DNA from: Candidatus Bariatricus faecipullorum
Lineage (GTDB): Bacteria; Bacillota; Clostridia; Lachnospirales; Lachnospiraceae
Direction of reading: 5' to 3'
Assembly (NCBI GenBank): GCA_019118525.1
Contig: DWYV01000062.1
Location: 1-64,000, forward strand
DNA length: 64,000 nt
The position numbers and the translations under genes are program-made. Under the pieces are notes generated by a model that did not search any database, was not told where the DNA came from, and was given only the letters and a program-made list of their open reading frames with translations. Shown piece after piece: positions 35,604 through 44,644 of the stretch. Numbering within the stretch: position 1 is the stretch's first letter; the number at the start of each line of letters is the position of its first letter.

Positions 35604-37199
35604 TTAGTTCAGAGATTCTACCGCCGCATGTTCGATGGCAAGTCCGGCTTTATAGCGCTCCATGAATTTCTCGAAGCCTTCCACGTCTTTTTCATCCGGC
35701 TCCATCCGGCTTCCTTCATTTCCGGCAAATACCTTGTCCACCAGATAGGCATCCAGTGTCTCGCCTTCTTCTTTGTTCACCATGTAGGAGGCCAGCAGTG
35801 CGATGCCCCATGCGCCGCCTTCTCCGGCTGTCTCCATAACGGAAACCGGAGTGTTGATAGCCGCTGCCATGATTCCCTGGCCTACGCCTTTGGTCTTAAA
35901 CAGTCCGCCATGTCCAAGCATTCTGTCGAGTTTTACGCCTTCATCTTTTATCAGCAGGTCCATGCCGCTCTTCAGTGCTCCAAGGGAGGTGAAAAGATGA
36001 ACCCGCATGAAGTTGGCAAGATTGAAGTGGCTGTCCGGTGTTCTGGCAAACAGCGGTCTGCCTTCTTCAAATCCGGTAATCGGCTCACCGGAGAAATAGT
36101 TGTATGCCAGAAGTCCGCCGCAGTCTGCGTCGCCTTCCAGGGCTTTGTTGTACAGCGTACCAAACAGTTTATTCATGTCTACATCTACTCCGAATGCCTC
36201 GGCAAATTCTTTAAACAGATTTACCCATGCATTCAGGTCGGAAGTACAGTTGTTGCAGTGTACCATGGCTACCGGGCTGCCGTCGGGAGTCGTCACCATG
36301 TCCAGTTCCGGATATACTTTGGAAAGTTCTTTTTCCAGTACAACCATGGCAAATACGCTGGTTCCGGCGGATACGTTTCCGGTGCGGACAGCCACGCTGT
36401 TTGTGGCGGCCATTCCGGTTCCGGCATCGCCTTCCGGCGGACACATCGGAATACCGGCTTTCAGGTTTCCGCTGGGGTCAAGCAGCTTTGCGCCTTCTTC
36501 GGTCAGTGTGCCTGCGTTTTCGCCTGCCACCAGTACCTTCGGGAAAATGTCCCGCAGCTTCCAGGGGTATCCCTTTGGAGCCACCAGTTCGTCAAACTGC
36601 TCTACCATTTTCTGGTTAAAGTCTTTTGTCGCAGAGTCAATGGGGAACATACCGGAGGCTTCTCCTACGCCCAGCACTTTTTCACCGGAAAGCTGCCAGT
36701 GAATATATCCTGCCAGGGTGGTCTGGAAGGAGATGGCCTTTACGTGCTCTTCCCCATTGAGAATAGCCTGATAAAGGTGGGCGATGCTCCATCTCTGGGG
36801 AATGTTGTACTGGAAAAGTTCTGTCAGTTTTTCAGAAGCTTCTCCGGTAATCGTATTCCGCCAGGTCCGGAAGGGTACCAGAAGCTCTCCCGCTTCATTG
36901 AATGCCATATAGCCGTGCATCATGGCGCTGAAGCCGATAACACCCACTGTTTCCAGGGTAATTCCGTACTGATTTTTTACGTCTTCTGCCAGTTTTGCAT
37001 AGCAGTCCTGGAGGCCTCCCCAGATATCCTCCAGCGTGTAGGTCCAGATACCGTCTACATACCGGTTCTCCCATTCATGGCTTCCAGAGGCAATGGGAGC
37101 ATTGTCCTCTCCTGTCAGCACTGCCTTGATACGTGTGGAACCAAACTCAATACCAAGTGCTGTCTTCCCGCTTAAAATTGCGTTTTTTGCGTCGCTCAT
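35604..37199 (-). CDS. araB: L-ribulokinase (FGGY family)
   Basis: A 531-residue sugar kinase phosphorylating L-ribulose. The N-terminal phosphate loop is [14 protein letters not shown]. The hexokinase-like fold has a central [15 protein letters not shown] and a C-terminal [20 protein letters not shown], typical of FGGY kinases. This is the longer FGGY type of araB found in Clostridia. It is placed between araR and araD on the same strand, with 79 bases to araR, so operon membership is clear. Confidence 0.93.
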   Translation of the reverse strand: MSDAKNAILSGKTALGIEFGSTRIKAVLTGEDNAPIASGSHEWENRYVDGIWTYTLEDIWGGLQDCYAKLAEDVKNQYGITLETVGVIGFSAMMHGYMAFNEAGELLVPFRTWRNTITGEASEKLTELFQYNIPQRWSIAHLYQAILNGEEHVKAISFQTTLAGYIHWQLSGEKVLGVGEASGMFPIDSATKDFNQKMVEQFDELVAPKGYPWKLRDIFPKVLVAGENAGTLTEEGAKLLDPSGNLKAGIPMCPPEGDAGTGMAATNSVAVRTGNVSAGTSVFAMVVLEKELSKVYPELDMVTTPDGSPVAMVHCNNCTSDLNAWVNLFKEFAEAFGVDVDMNKLFGTLYNKALEGDADCGGLLAYNYFSGEPITGFEEGRPLFARTPDSHFNLANFMRVHLFTSLGALKSGMDLLIKDEGVKLDRMLGHGGLFKTKGVGQGIMAAAINTPVSVMETAGEGGAWGIALLASYMVNKEEGETLDAYLVDKVFAGNEGSRMEPDEKDVEGFEKFMERYKAGLAIEHAAVESLN

Positions 37200-37278
37200 A
37201 CTTTAACCTTCCCTTCTTTATATTTGCAGTGCGGAAACGCTCTTCACCCCGGAGCTTTCCCGCCCCCACATTCTGTAT

Positions 37279-38373
37279 CTAAATGCCTTTTTCCAGCCGG
37301 ACGGAACTGCGGTTTATAATCACCGAATCCAGTTCCATGGACCGAGGAACGGGCAGTCCCTGCATCATTTCCAGCATTTCCAGCGCGGCTGTTTTTCCCA
37401 GTTCATCCACCGGATTTTTTACTGTGGTCAGCGGCACCTCGCAGAACCTGGCCAGGTCGGAATCATCAATTCCGATAACGGAGATATCTTCCGGCACCCG
37501 GATGCCCTGTTCCAGGCACACCCCGACCAGACCGCTCGCCACCTCATCGTTATAGCAGACGCAGGCCGTACATCCGTCGATACGCTTCAGAATCCGGGAC
37601 GCCTCTGCCTTTACGTCTTTGACGTCCTCGGAATCCATCCACAGAACCTGCCTGCTCCGGATGGGAATCTCGGCCTCCATCAGCGCCTCCATGTATCCGG
37701 CGTAGCGGATGTGGCCCTGCCGGTCATCGGATTTGAATATCCCGGCTATTCTGCGGTGCCCGCATTTCAGCAGATACCGGGTGGCCATCTTTCCGGCCTG
37801 GAAATCATTCAGCCCCACATGGGGAGCCTCCAGTTCGGGATAGCAGCTGTTGATAAACAGTACCGGAATCCCTTTTTTCATTATTTTGCGGTACATATCC
37901 AGATTGGGGTTGGGCAGTCCGCTTTTGGTCGGTTCCGCAATCAGCCCGTCCACCATATTTTTTTCCAGAATGTTTTTCAGAATAAACCGCTCCTTTTCCA
38001 CGGTGTTGTTTGTAAAGGAAAGCTGCATTCCATAGCCTGAGCCGGACAGCTCATTTTCGATTTTCTGAATAATGGTCGGAAAAATGTATTCCTGCACGTA
38101 GGTGGTCATGACTGCCACCTGCATGGTTTTCGTCTCTTTTTCCTGAATTTTCACAGCTTCCCGGATATAGGTTCCGCTTCCCCTGCGCCGCTCCACAATG
38201 CCCTCGTTTTCCAGCACCTGCACGGCATGACGCACGGTCTGCCTGCTGACATGAAAGGTCTCACAGAGCTGATGCTCCGATTCAATCCGGTCTCCCGCCC
38301 TTATTTCGCCTCTGTCCAGTTTCTCTTTAATCCAGTCTGCAATCTCTTCGTATTTGGCTTTCTGTTCTTCCAT
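37279..38373 (-). CDS. araR: Arabinose operon repressor AraR (GntR-type DNA-binding, LacI-type sensor)
   Basis: A 364-residue chimeric regulator of the AraR type. A GntR winged helix (about 1-75) contains AGDRIESEHQLCETFHVSRQ and NEGIVERRRGSGTYI. A LacI/periplasmic-binding sensor domain (about 85-360) follows, with SVIGIDDSDLARFCEVPLTT. AraR in Bacillus subtilis has this architecture and nearly the same length (362) and leaves its operators when arabinose binds. ATG 38373 has AAGGGAG 8 bases upstream. It is the first gene of the ara operon and so likely represses itself along with araBDA. Confidence 0.93.
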   Translation of the reverse strand: MEEQKAKYEEIADWIKEKLDRGEIRAGDRIESEHQLCETFHVSRQTVRHAVQVLENEGIVERRRGSGTYIREAVKIQEKETKTMQVAVMTTYVQEYIFPTIIQKIENELSGSGYGMQLSFTNNTVEKERFILKNILEKNMVDGLIAEPTKSGLPNPNLDMYRKIMKKGIPVLFINSCYPELEAPHVGLNDFQAGKMATRYLLKCGHRRIAGIFKSDDRQGHIRYAGYMEALMEAEIPIRSRQVLWMDSEDVKDVKAEASRILKRIDGCTACVCYNDEVASGLVGVCLEQGIRVPEDISVIGIDDSDLARFCEVPLTTVKNPVDELGKTAALEMLEMMQGLPVPRSMELDSVIINRSSVRLEKGI

Positions 38374-38486
38374 CGGGATGACTCCCTTCCGAGTCCGGGG
38401 TGAAATCCTGATTTCCACCTGACTTTTTCGTTTTTTGTTAAATATGTATAGATTCTCCCCGCGAATCATTTGTCTTCCTAGGTATA

Positions 38487-38515
38487 AATATACAACACAA
38501 CTCTATTTCTTACAA
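38487..38515 (-). promoter_or_regulatory. Promoter for araR-araBDA
   Basis: Read leftwards, TTGTAA (38515-38510) and TATATT (38492-38487) are 17 bases apart, about 114 bases before the araR ATG. The -10 box adjoins a TACAACAC half-site resembling the repeats just upstream. Confidence 0.6.
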
Positions 38516-38539
38516 GACGTAATATATCACAAATAAAAA

Positions 38540-38600
38540 TACAACTTTTTGGTGATTATTTTAAGTTGTACTATTCAATCAAAAAGTTGTACATATACAA
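38540..38600. promoter_or_regulatory. Repeat array, likely AraR operators
   Basis: A perfect inverted repeat, TACAACTTTTTG (38540-38551) and CAAAAAGTTGTA (38580-38591), encloses a further copy, AAGTTGTAC, at 38563-38571, which repeats directly at 38584-38592. ACATATACAAAT follows the last copy. Several half-sites of the form GTTGTAC/GTACAAC are what AraR-type GntR domains recognise. The array lies just upstream of the araR promoter. Confidence 0.55.
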
Positions 38601-38604
38601 ATCA

Positions 38605-38779
38605 GCGAGCGCGGAGTCCCATTGACGCGATACTCCGCTCATCTCGCGGCATTGCCGCCCGATGACCGTTACCGCACAGCTCACAGCAGAGCTGTTCGCT
38701 GTACTTGCCCGTCAAATGCCCGGCCGCCTGTGCAGGCAAGCCTGCCCCTTCGGCCGGTCGCCTGACGGGCTTACCGCTC
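38605..38779. other. GC-rich structured segment between araR and rpiB
   Basis: No gene with a ribosome binding site is seen. The GC-rich segment has long inverted repeats: GCCCGTCA (about 38707) with TGACGGGC (about 38763), and inside them CCGGCC with GGCCGG, around GCCTG-tg-CAGGC. It shares the GTGCAGGC and CCGGCC elements with the segment at 20640-20750. It would lie in RNA read past rpiB only if the terminator at 38780 leaks. Confidence 0.35.
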
Positions 38780-38823
38780 AAAAAAGAGAGGACCGCCTGC
38801 TTTTGCAGGTCAGTCCTCTCTTC
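38780..38823 (-). terminator. Intrinsic terminator of rpiB
   Basis: Read leftwards, AAGAGAGGAC is followed by CCTGC-aaaa-GCAGG and GTCCTCTCTT with a T run, forming a long stem with one small bulge. It starts about 28 bases after the rpiB stop. Confidence 0.8.
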
Positions 38824-38851
38824 CAAATAATCAGGGCCGCACCACCCTTTT

Positions 38852-39298
38852 CTAGTCGTCATGTTCCTCAATGGCCATTATCATATCGACCCTGTCCTGA
38901 TGTCTTCCTCCAAGAAATTCCGAATTCAGCCATTCATCCAGAATCATCTTTGCCACTTCAATTCCTACCACTCTTGCCCCGAAAGCAATAATGTTGGCAT
39001 TGTTATGCTCTTTTGCCATTCTGGCAGAATAGGGTTCCGATACGCAGGCCGCCCGGATTCCTTTTACCTTGTTGGCCGCCAGGGAAATACCAACTCCTGT
39101 TCCGCAGATGGCTACTCCACATTCCACTTCGCCGGAAGCTACTGCCCGTCCCAGCTTTTCGCCGTACTCCGGATAATGGCAGCTTTCGTAAGTGTCTGTT
39201 CCGTAGTTGACCACTTCATGCCCCTTCTGAACCAGGTATTCCACAACCTGCTTTTTCATGTCCACGGCAGAATGGTCGTTTGCAACTCCTATTTTCAT
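38852..39298 (-). CDS. rpiB: Ribose-5-phosphate isomerase B (RpiB/LacAB family)
   Basis: A 148-residue isomerase interconverting ribulose 5-phosphate and ribose 5-phosphate. It opens MKIGVANDHSAVDMKKQVVE and has the catalytic cysteine and anion hole in AICGTGVGISLAANK, with HNNANIIAFGARVVG later. The family includes galactose-6-phosphate and allose-6-phosphate isomerases, but no lac or allose genes are near. Its position between the ara operon and a sugar-binding protein fits pentose metabolism. Confidence 0.9.
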   Translation of the reverse strand: MKIGVANDHSAVDMKKQVVEYLVQKGHEVVNYGTDTYESCHYPEYGEKLGRAVASGEVECGVAICGTGVGISLAANKVKGIRAACVSEPYSARMAKEHNNANIIAFGARVVGIEVAKMILDEWLNSEFLGGRHQDRVDMIMAIEEHDD

Positions 39299-39400
39299 GT
39301 TTTCTCTCCTTTTTCTGATGTCCCGCCTTTCTGATGTCTCAAAAGGGCTTCCCCTGCCCTCCTTTTTATTATAAACGTCCCGGGCCGGTTCTGCAACCCC

Positions 39401-40516
39401 CTAATACACTGCGTTTTCCAGCCATTCGTCCAGATTCTCTCCCGGTTCCACCGCTTCATTGTCCATATACTGTTCTTTATCGATTGCCACGCCGGACTCC
39501 AGGCGCTGAATAATCTCGGCAATTCTGGGGCCGAAAAGGGGACTGTTGTCAAAAGCCACGTTGACTTCGCCCCGGTCCATGGCCTGGAGCGTCTCCTGGC
39601 TGGCGCCAAACACCAGCACGGCGGTGTCTCCATCCGGGCCACAGCTGATACCGGCCTCCTTAAGGGCATCTATCACTCCGAGAGCCATCTGGTCGTTTTC
39701 CGCAATCACGGCGTCCAGCGCCGGTGTGTTCTCCAGAAACAGTGCGGTCACTTCTTTTGCCCGCTCCCGTTCTCCCTCTGCCGTCTGCTGGCCGGCAATC
39801 ACCCAGTCGCTGTGGTCGCTCAGGATACTGCCCAGGCCTTCCATTCGTTCCAGCTGCATGTAATCCCCGATTGCCCCCTGAACGATGGCCAGATATTTTT
39901 CGCTGCCTTCTTTCCCCGGTTCCGTTTCTTCCGCATCTGTGTCTTCCGCATCTGGTTCCTCCGTATCCGGTTCTTCCCCAGCCGCTTCTTCTTGGTCTTC
40001 AAAATACTGTTCCAGCCATTCGCCCGCCTGGACGCCTTCCTCCCGGAAATCGCAGCCCAGCCAGCAGGTATAAAGGGAAGTATCCTCCACGTCAATCTGC
40101 CGGTTGCTGATAATCACCGGAATCGCCGCTTCCTCCGCTTCTTTCAGCACGGTTTCCCAGCCCGTCTCCACAATCGGATCCAGAATGATGTAGTCCACGC
40201 CCTGCTCAATAAAGCTGCGCAGGGTGGCTATCTGGGCCTCCTGGTCTTCCTGGGCATCCTCCCACAAAAGCTCATACCCGTTGTCCTCAATCAGTGTGGA
40301 TTTCAGGGATTCCGTGTTCGCCGTCTTCCAGGGGGAATCCTCGCCGCTCTGGGAAAATCCCACGGTAATCAGATAGTCGTCATCCTCCAGATACACGCCC
40401 CCGCCTCTTCTTTCTCCGGAGCCGCAGCCTGCCGCGCCGACGACAGCCGCCACAGCAGTCAAAAGCGCCAGAGCCCGCCGGATACGGCCCTTTTCCTCTC
40501 TGCTTTTCTTTTTCAT
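39401..40516 (-). CDS. Sugar-binding lipoprotein of an ABC transporter, orphan
   Basis: A 371-residue lipoprotein. The signal ends in a lipobox, VVGAAGC (cysteine at about residue 31). The mature part is a type I periplasmic-binding (Peripla_BP_4, YtfQ-like) fold: ITVGFSQSGEDSPWKTANTE, then QGVDYIILDPIVETGWE and DAVIAENDQMALGVIDALKE. YtfQ-type proteins bind galactofuranose or pentoses. A run rich in Glu and Asp (about residues 175-205) is inserted in the middle. No permease or ATPase gene lies nearby, so its partner must be elsewhere or it acts as a sensor input. AGGAGGG precedes ATG 40516. Confidence 0.82.
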   Translation of the reverse strand: MKKKSREEKGRIRRALALLTAVAAVVGAAGCGSGERRGGGVYLEDDDYLITVGFSQSGEDSPWKTANTESLKSTLIEDNGYELLWEDAQEDQEAQIATLRSFIEQGVDYIILDPIVETGWETVLKEAEEAAIPVIISNRQIDVEDTSLYTCWLGCDFREEGVQAGEWLEQYFEDQEEAAGEEPDTEEPDAEDTDAEETEPGKEGSEKYLAIVQGAIGDYMQLERMEGLGSILSDHSDWVIAGQQTAEGERERAKEVTALFLENTPALDAVIAENDQMALGVIDALKEAGISCGPDGDTAVLVFGASQETLQAMDRGEVNVAFDNSPLFGPRIAEIIQRLESGVAIDKEQYMDNEAVEPGENLDEWLENAVY

Positions 40517-40607
40517 CTCCCCGTCCCTCCTGTTTATACTGGTTCCAGTATAGCATATACCGGATGGTATGGGCAAGCCTGCCAGTCTTCCCGTCCAGGC
40601 CCGGTTT

Positions 40608-41531
40608 TTAAAGAATTTTCTTCTTTTTGAACAGAAAGATACAGCCCGCCACAACGAGAATACTGAGGATGGCCACCGCCGGATATCCGTTTTCCAGCCC
40701 CGGCATGTCCTTAAAATTCATGCCGTACCAGCCTGTTATCAGGGTCAGCGGGAAAAAGATAGTGGACACTACCGTAAGAAACTGCATATTTTTGTTCTGC
40801 TGGGCGTCCACCTGTCCCTGATAGGCTTCCTTCACCTGCTGGGCATAGTCAATCAGATGGACGGTGCGCCCCGTCAGCCGGTCCGCCCGGTCGGTCACCG
40901 TCCCAAAAAATTTCAGATGTTTTTTCAGGAAAAATCCGTTTTCGTTTTCCTCCAGTTCCTTCCCCATGTCCGCAATCTGGTCGTAATACCCGCGCAGGGT
41001 GAGAAGGGTACGGCGTATCCGCATCAGCCGTCCCTGAAAATCCGTCAAATCCTGCACCTGCTTATGCATGACCTCTTCCTCCATCTCCATCAGCCGTCTC
41101 TCGTATTCATCCAGAACCACGGTATCCCTTGTAATAAACTCGGAAACGAAATTACAGAAAAACCGCTCCCGCGTCTCCCCCTGATGCAGACGTTTTCTCC
41201 GGATACGGTCAATGAGACGCTGTGCGAAATCGTCGTCGTCCACAATAACGATATGTCTGGCGTTGATGAAAAACATCATCCGGTAACGGCTCCCCAGTAC
41301 ATCCAGCAGTTTGGGTATCGCAAAGGTACCGCTGATATAATCCTGCTCCAGCTCTGCCTTGCAGAAAGAAATCTCCGCCAGGTGGATGTCCCCGTCATAG
41401 AAGATGCCAATCTTTTCCAGAACCGGAGTGCATTCTTTTGAAGAAACGAGAAATAAGGCAGAGGTGCTCTCTGCCAGGGTCTGCTCCAGGGAAGTCTCCT
41501 GAAGCTGTTCGCCAAGACGATAAATTTTCAT
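40608..41531 (-). CDS. corA: CorA-family divalent cation transporter
   Basis: A 307-residue CorA channel for Mg2+ or Co2+. A cytoplasmic alpha/beta funnel domain and long stalk helix (about 100-245) precede two C-terminal transmembrane helices (about 248-268 and 280-300). The signature YGMNF sits between them, and a basic KKKK tail follows. The loop after GMN (KDMPGLENGYP) shows the usual acidic residue. It may be monocistronic; the HD-domain gene ends just upstream at 41547. Confidence 0.92.
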   Translation of the reverse strand: MKIYRLGEQLQETSLEQTLAESTSALFLVSSKECTPVLEKIGIFYDGDIHLAEISFCKAELEQDYISGTFAIPKLLDVLGSRYRMMFFINARHIVIVDDDDFAQRLIDRIRRKRLHQGETRERFFCNFVSEFITRDTVVLDEYERRLMEMEEEVMHKQVQDLTDFQGRLMRIRRTLLTLRGYYDQIADMGKELEENENGFFLKKHLKFFGTVTDRADRLTGRTVHLIDYAQQVKEAYQGQVDAQQNKNMQFLTVVSTIFFPLTLITGWYGMNFKDMPGLENGYPAVAILSILVVAGCIFLFKKKKIL

Positions 41532-41546
41532 ACTTTCACTTCTTTA

Positions 41547-42212
41547 CTAACAGATTTTACTGCCGTTTGCGCTCATTTTAAACTTTACTCCCAGGATTTC
41601 CGCAGCCCGCCTGCACATCAGCATGCGCTGAAGAAATATCTCAAAATAATCCATAATGGAACAGATGCTTTCATCCAGTTCAATTTCCAGACGGATAATC
41701 TGTTTCTCCCTGTCGATTTTCAGGCTGGAGCTTACCGCGGCATAGTTCACCCGGTCGTGCTTGTCAAACGCCGCCTTTACCTGGTTCCGCACCCGGTTTC
41801 TCCGGACATCGGTCTTATCGGCCAGAATCAGGGCGGCCGAGACCGGATTCACCGCCGCTCCGGTTTTTTCGTCGTGCTGTCCGATGGCGCTGATTACCAT
41901 GGCGGTATCCGCCGGATCCATGCCCATTTCCCGCAGAATCCGGAAGGCCATCAGGGCGCCGGTATGGGCGTGGTCCTCACGGTTGATGCTGTTTCCCATA
42001 TCATGCATGTACCCTGCGATTTTTGCCAGCTCCACTGTTTTTTTGTCATATCCCAGTTCTTTAAGTATCTTTCCTGCGGTTTCCGCTGTCCGCGCCGCGT
42101 GCTTCCTGGAATGCTCGGTGTATCCCAGCTCTCCCAGCACGGCGTCTCCCTGTTCAATGTACGTGTTAATTTCTTCTGATTTTCGTATTTCTTTATAACT
42201 GATTTCTGTCAC
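41547..42212 (-). CDS. HD-domain phosphohydrolase-like protein
   Basis: A 221-residue protein with an HD metal-binding domain: an H in YTEHSRKHAARTA, the HD pair in GYMHDMGNSIN, a further H in DHAHTG and a final acidic residue in ILADKTDV. The HD superfamily hydrolyses phosphodiesters or phosphomonoesters, often nucleotides. The start is taken as GTG 42212, overlapping the stop of the PhoH gene as GTGA. That implies translational coupling, although a separate ribosome binding site is poor. The substrate is unknown. Confidence 0.75.
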   Translation of the reverse strand: MTEISYKEIRKSEEINTYIEQGDAVLGELGYTEHSRKHAARTAETAGKILKELGYDKKTVELAKIAGYMHDMGNSINREDHAHTGALMAFRILREMGMDPADTAMVISAIGQHDEKTGAAVNPVSAALILADKTDVRRNRVRNQVKAAFDKHDRVNYAAVSSSLKIDREKQIIRLEIELDESICSIMDYFEIFLQRMLMCRRAAEILGVKFKMSANGSKIC

Positions 42213-43606
42213 CTTCCATGCCTTGTCAGTCTCTGCGCCGCTTCCAGGGCCAGCCTGGAGCGTTCGCATTCCTGGGCTGTCATCGTTATCTGACAGCACA
42301 GAGGACTGCCTTTCATATATTCTGCCGCATAACTCAGACCGTTGGTGCGTTCATCCAGAAAAGCCCGGTCTATCTGCTCCGGGTCGCCAAGAAGAATAAT
42401 CTTGGTCCCTTCCCCGGCCCGCGTGATAATCCCTTTCACCTGATTGGGCGTCATATTCTGCGCCTCATCGATAATCAGATAGGTTTTCACAACGGAGCGT
42501 CCACGGATAAAATTCAGGGCCTCTGCCTGAATGATTCCTCTGTCAAAAATTTCCGCGATTTTTCCCTGCAGTTCCCGCTCGTCCTGGTACCGCTCTTCCT
42601 CACTGGAATCGATGAGCTGCTCCAGGTTGTCGATAATCGGGCGCATCAGGGGCGCGATTTTTTCCTGCTCGTCTCCCGGCAAAAATCCGATGTCCTCATC
42701 AAACTGGGCATTGGGTCTGCATACCAGAATTCTGCGGTACTCTCCGGCCGGATTGTTGAGAAGCTTCTCCAGGCCCACGGCAAGGGAATAAAAGGTTTTC
42801 GCCGTACCGGCTCTTCCCTTGACAATGACCAGGGGCGTCTCCGAGGCTGGACGCATCAGGGCTTCCTGCAGAAAATACTGACCGGCATTTCTCGGGTGAA
42901 CCCCGTAGGGCGCGGCCTTTTTGTATTTTAACGGCACTACCTTTCCGTTTTCCACTCTTCCCAGATGGGTCTTTTTCCCGGACTGGTCCGCTTTCAGAAT
43001 GAGAAACTGGTTTTCGGTAAATTCCGGATAGATTTTCTCTCCGTCTTCCGTGCACTGATAGAGGATTTCCAGGGGAAGTCCTTTTTTCTTAAATTCCTTA
43101 AACTGCTCCTCCGGGACGTAGCATTCCATTCTTCCCGTGTACTGCTCTTCATGAGCCGTCACCTGCTCCGTGCTGAAATCCTCCGCCTCAATTCCCATAA
43201 TCTGGGCTTTCAGGCGCAGTACCAGGTCTTTTGTAATCAGGACCACCGGTGCGCCGTCCTGCTCCATACGCAGTCCCTGGCATACTTTCAGAATCCGGTT
43301 GTCTGCCTTGTCTTCCGGCAGTTCTTCCGGCAGGGTTACATTCACGCAGTTGGCTTCTACCCGGAGAAATCCTCCGTTTTCCATCTCCACACCCTGAAGC
43401 AGGTCTCCTTTCTGGCGCAGTCTCTCCAGGAAGCGGATGGCTTTCCTGGCGTTGGCGCCCCGTTCCCCTTCCGCCTTCTTCAGGCCGTCCAGCTCTTCCA
43501 GGACAACCAGGGGAAGGATAACCTGATTCTCTTCAAAACACTGCAGGGCATAAGGTGCCTGAATCAGGACATTGGTATCTACAACGTAGGTTTTCTGCAT
43601 TGTCAT
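42209..43606 (-). CDS. PIN-PhoH family protein
   Basis: A 465-residue protein of the PhoH2/YlaK type. The N-terminal PIN nuclease domain (about 1-145) has VVDTNVLIQ, EELD and ITKDLVLRLKA with the acidic residues that hold metals. The C-terminal PhoH ATPase (about 225-460) has Walker A KGRAGTAKTF, Walker B YLIIDEAQNMT and a sensor GDPEQID. Studied PhoH2 proteins are ATP-driven RNA helicase/RNases. GGAGAG lies just before the start; ATG at the third codon is equally possible. It is linked to the downstream HD-domain gene by overlapping codons. Confidence 0.9.
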   Translation of the reverse strand: MTMQKTYVVDTNVLIQAPYALQCFEENQVILPLVVLEELDGLKKAEGERGANARKAIRFLERLRQKGDLLQGVEMENGGFLRVEANCVNVTLPEELPEDKADNRILKVCQGLRMEQDGAPVVLITKDLVLRLKAQIMGIEAEDFSTEQVTAHEEQYTGRMECYVPEEQFKEFKKKGLPLEILYQCTEDGEKIYPEFTENQFLILKADQSGKKTHLGRVENGKVVPLKYKKAAPYGVHPRNAGQYFLQEALMRPASETPLVIVKGRAGTAKTFYSLAVGLEKLLNNPAGEYRRILVCRPNAQFDEDIGFLPGDEQEKIAPLMRPIIDNLEQLIDSSEEERYQDERELQGKIAEIFDRGIIQAEALNFIRGRSVVKTYLIIDEAQNMTPNQVKGIITRAGEGTKIILLGDPEQIDRAFLDERTNGLSYAAEYMKGSPLCCQITMTAQECERSRLALEAAQRLTRHGR

Positions 43607-43722
43607 CTCTCCTTCGGTCTGCCTTTTGCTATTTTAACTATAACAGAAAATTGTAAGATTCTTTTTTTGCAGACTGTTAAATCCACGTAAACTTCCGCCC
43701 TGCTTCTTCCTTCGGAACAGAA

Positions 43723-43750
43723 AAGGACTGCGCCTGATGCGCAGTCCTTC
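43723..43750 (-). terminator. Terminator of the glycine/one-carbon operon
   Basis: AAGGACTGCGC pairs with GCGCAGTCCTT around five bases, followed on the minus strand by a short T run. It lies about 17 bases past the folD stop and closes the nine-gene operon. Confidence 0.8.
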
Positions 43751-43766
43751 TCTGATTTTCTTTTCT

Positions 43767-44624
43767 TTATTTCAGTCCGTTCAGATACTCCGCGGCCCGC
43801 ACCACATGGGCAGCCAGTACGGAAGTGGTCACACTTCCCACTCCTTTTGGCACGGGACTGACAAAGGAAGCTTTTTTCTCCACTGCTTCATAGTCCACGT
43901 CCCCGCACAGATTCCCGTCCGGGTCCACGTTGATACCTACATCTGCCACAACCGCATTTTCTCCCACCATATCCCCGGTAATCATCCGGGCCTTTCCTGC
44001 GGCGGCTACCAGGACCTCTGCCTCCCGGCAGGTTCCCGGCAGGTCCGCAGTCTTTGTATGACAGACTGTCACCGTGGCATTTTTCTTCAGCATCAGCATG
44101 GCAAGGGGTTTCCCCACCACCATGCTTCTGCCCACTATCGTAACCCGTTTTCCGGCAAGCGGGACGCCGTAGTAATCCAGCATTTCCATGACGGCCTCCG
44201 GTGTGCAGGGCGCAAATCCGCTTTCGTCTCCTGCAAAGACTTTGGCCATGTTCGCATCGCTCATGCAGTCCACATCCTTCCAGGGACAGATGATATCCTT
44301 TACCGGTTCCTCGTCCAGGTGGCGGGGAAGCGGCCGAAACAACAGGATTCCGTGTACCGCCGGGTCGTCGTTTATCTTCCGGAATGCGGCTTCAAACTCT
44401 TCCTGGGAGATGTCCTCCGGAAGCTCGGTCACCTGGCAGGCAATTCCCGTCAGTTCCATTCGTTTTTTCGCGCCTCTTTCATAGGACAAATCATCCGGCC
44501 TTGCCCCCACGCGGACAATGGCCAGGCAGGGATGGATTCCTTTCTCCTTCAGCTCCTCCACCCTGGCAGTCAGGCGTTCCTTCATGGCCTTTGCCACTTC
44601 TGTTCCCAGCATGACTGTACTCAT
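43767..44624 (-). CDS. folD: Methylenetetrahydrofolate dehydrogenase/cyclohydrolase FolD
   Basis: A 285-residue bifunctional enzyme oxidising 5,10-methylene-THF to methenyl-THF with NAD(P) and hydrolysing it to 10-formyl-THF. Visible are the catalytic-lysine region (SYERGAKKRMEL), FRPLPRHLDEEPV and the dinucleotide-binding GKRVTIVGRSMVVGKPLAML. It is the ninth and last gene of the gcv-C1 operon, 20 bases after fchA. It takes the carbon unit released by GcvT towards formyl-THF. Confidence 0.95.
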   Translation of the reverse strand: MSTVMLGTEVAKAMKERLTARVEELKEKGIHPCLAIVRVGARPDDLSYERGAKKRMELTGIACQVTELPEDISQEEFEAAFRKINDDPAVHGILLFRPLPRHLDEEPVKDIICPWKDVDCMSDANMAKVFAGDESGFAPCTPEAVMEMLDYYGVPLAGKRVTIVGRSMVVGKPLAMLMLKKNATVTVCHTKTADLPGTCREAEVLVAAAGKARMITGDMVGENAVVADVGINVDPDGNLCGDVDYEAVEKKASFVSPVPKGVGSVTTSVLAAHVVRAAEYLNGLK

Positions 44625-44644
44625 CCTGCACCTCTCCTTTCTGC

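Noticed and set aside
38540-38600. The repeated TTGTAC units as a CRISPR-like array
   Set aside because: Only three or four short half-sites with unequal spacing and mixed orientation; they fit regulator operators, and no cas gene is present.
38602-38871. An 89-codon minus-strand ORF over the rpiB terminator
   Set aside because: It runs through the terminator and inverted repeats, with no ribosome binding site or homology.
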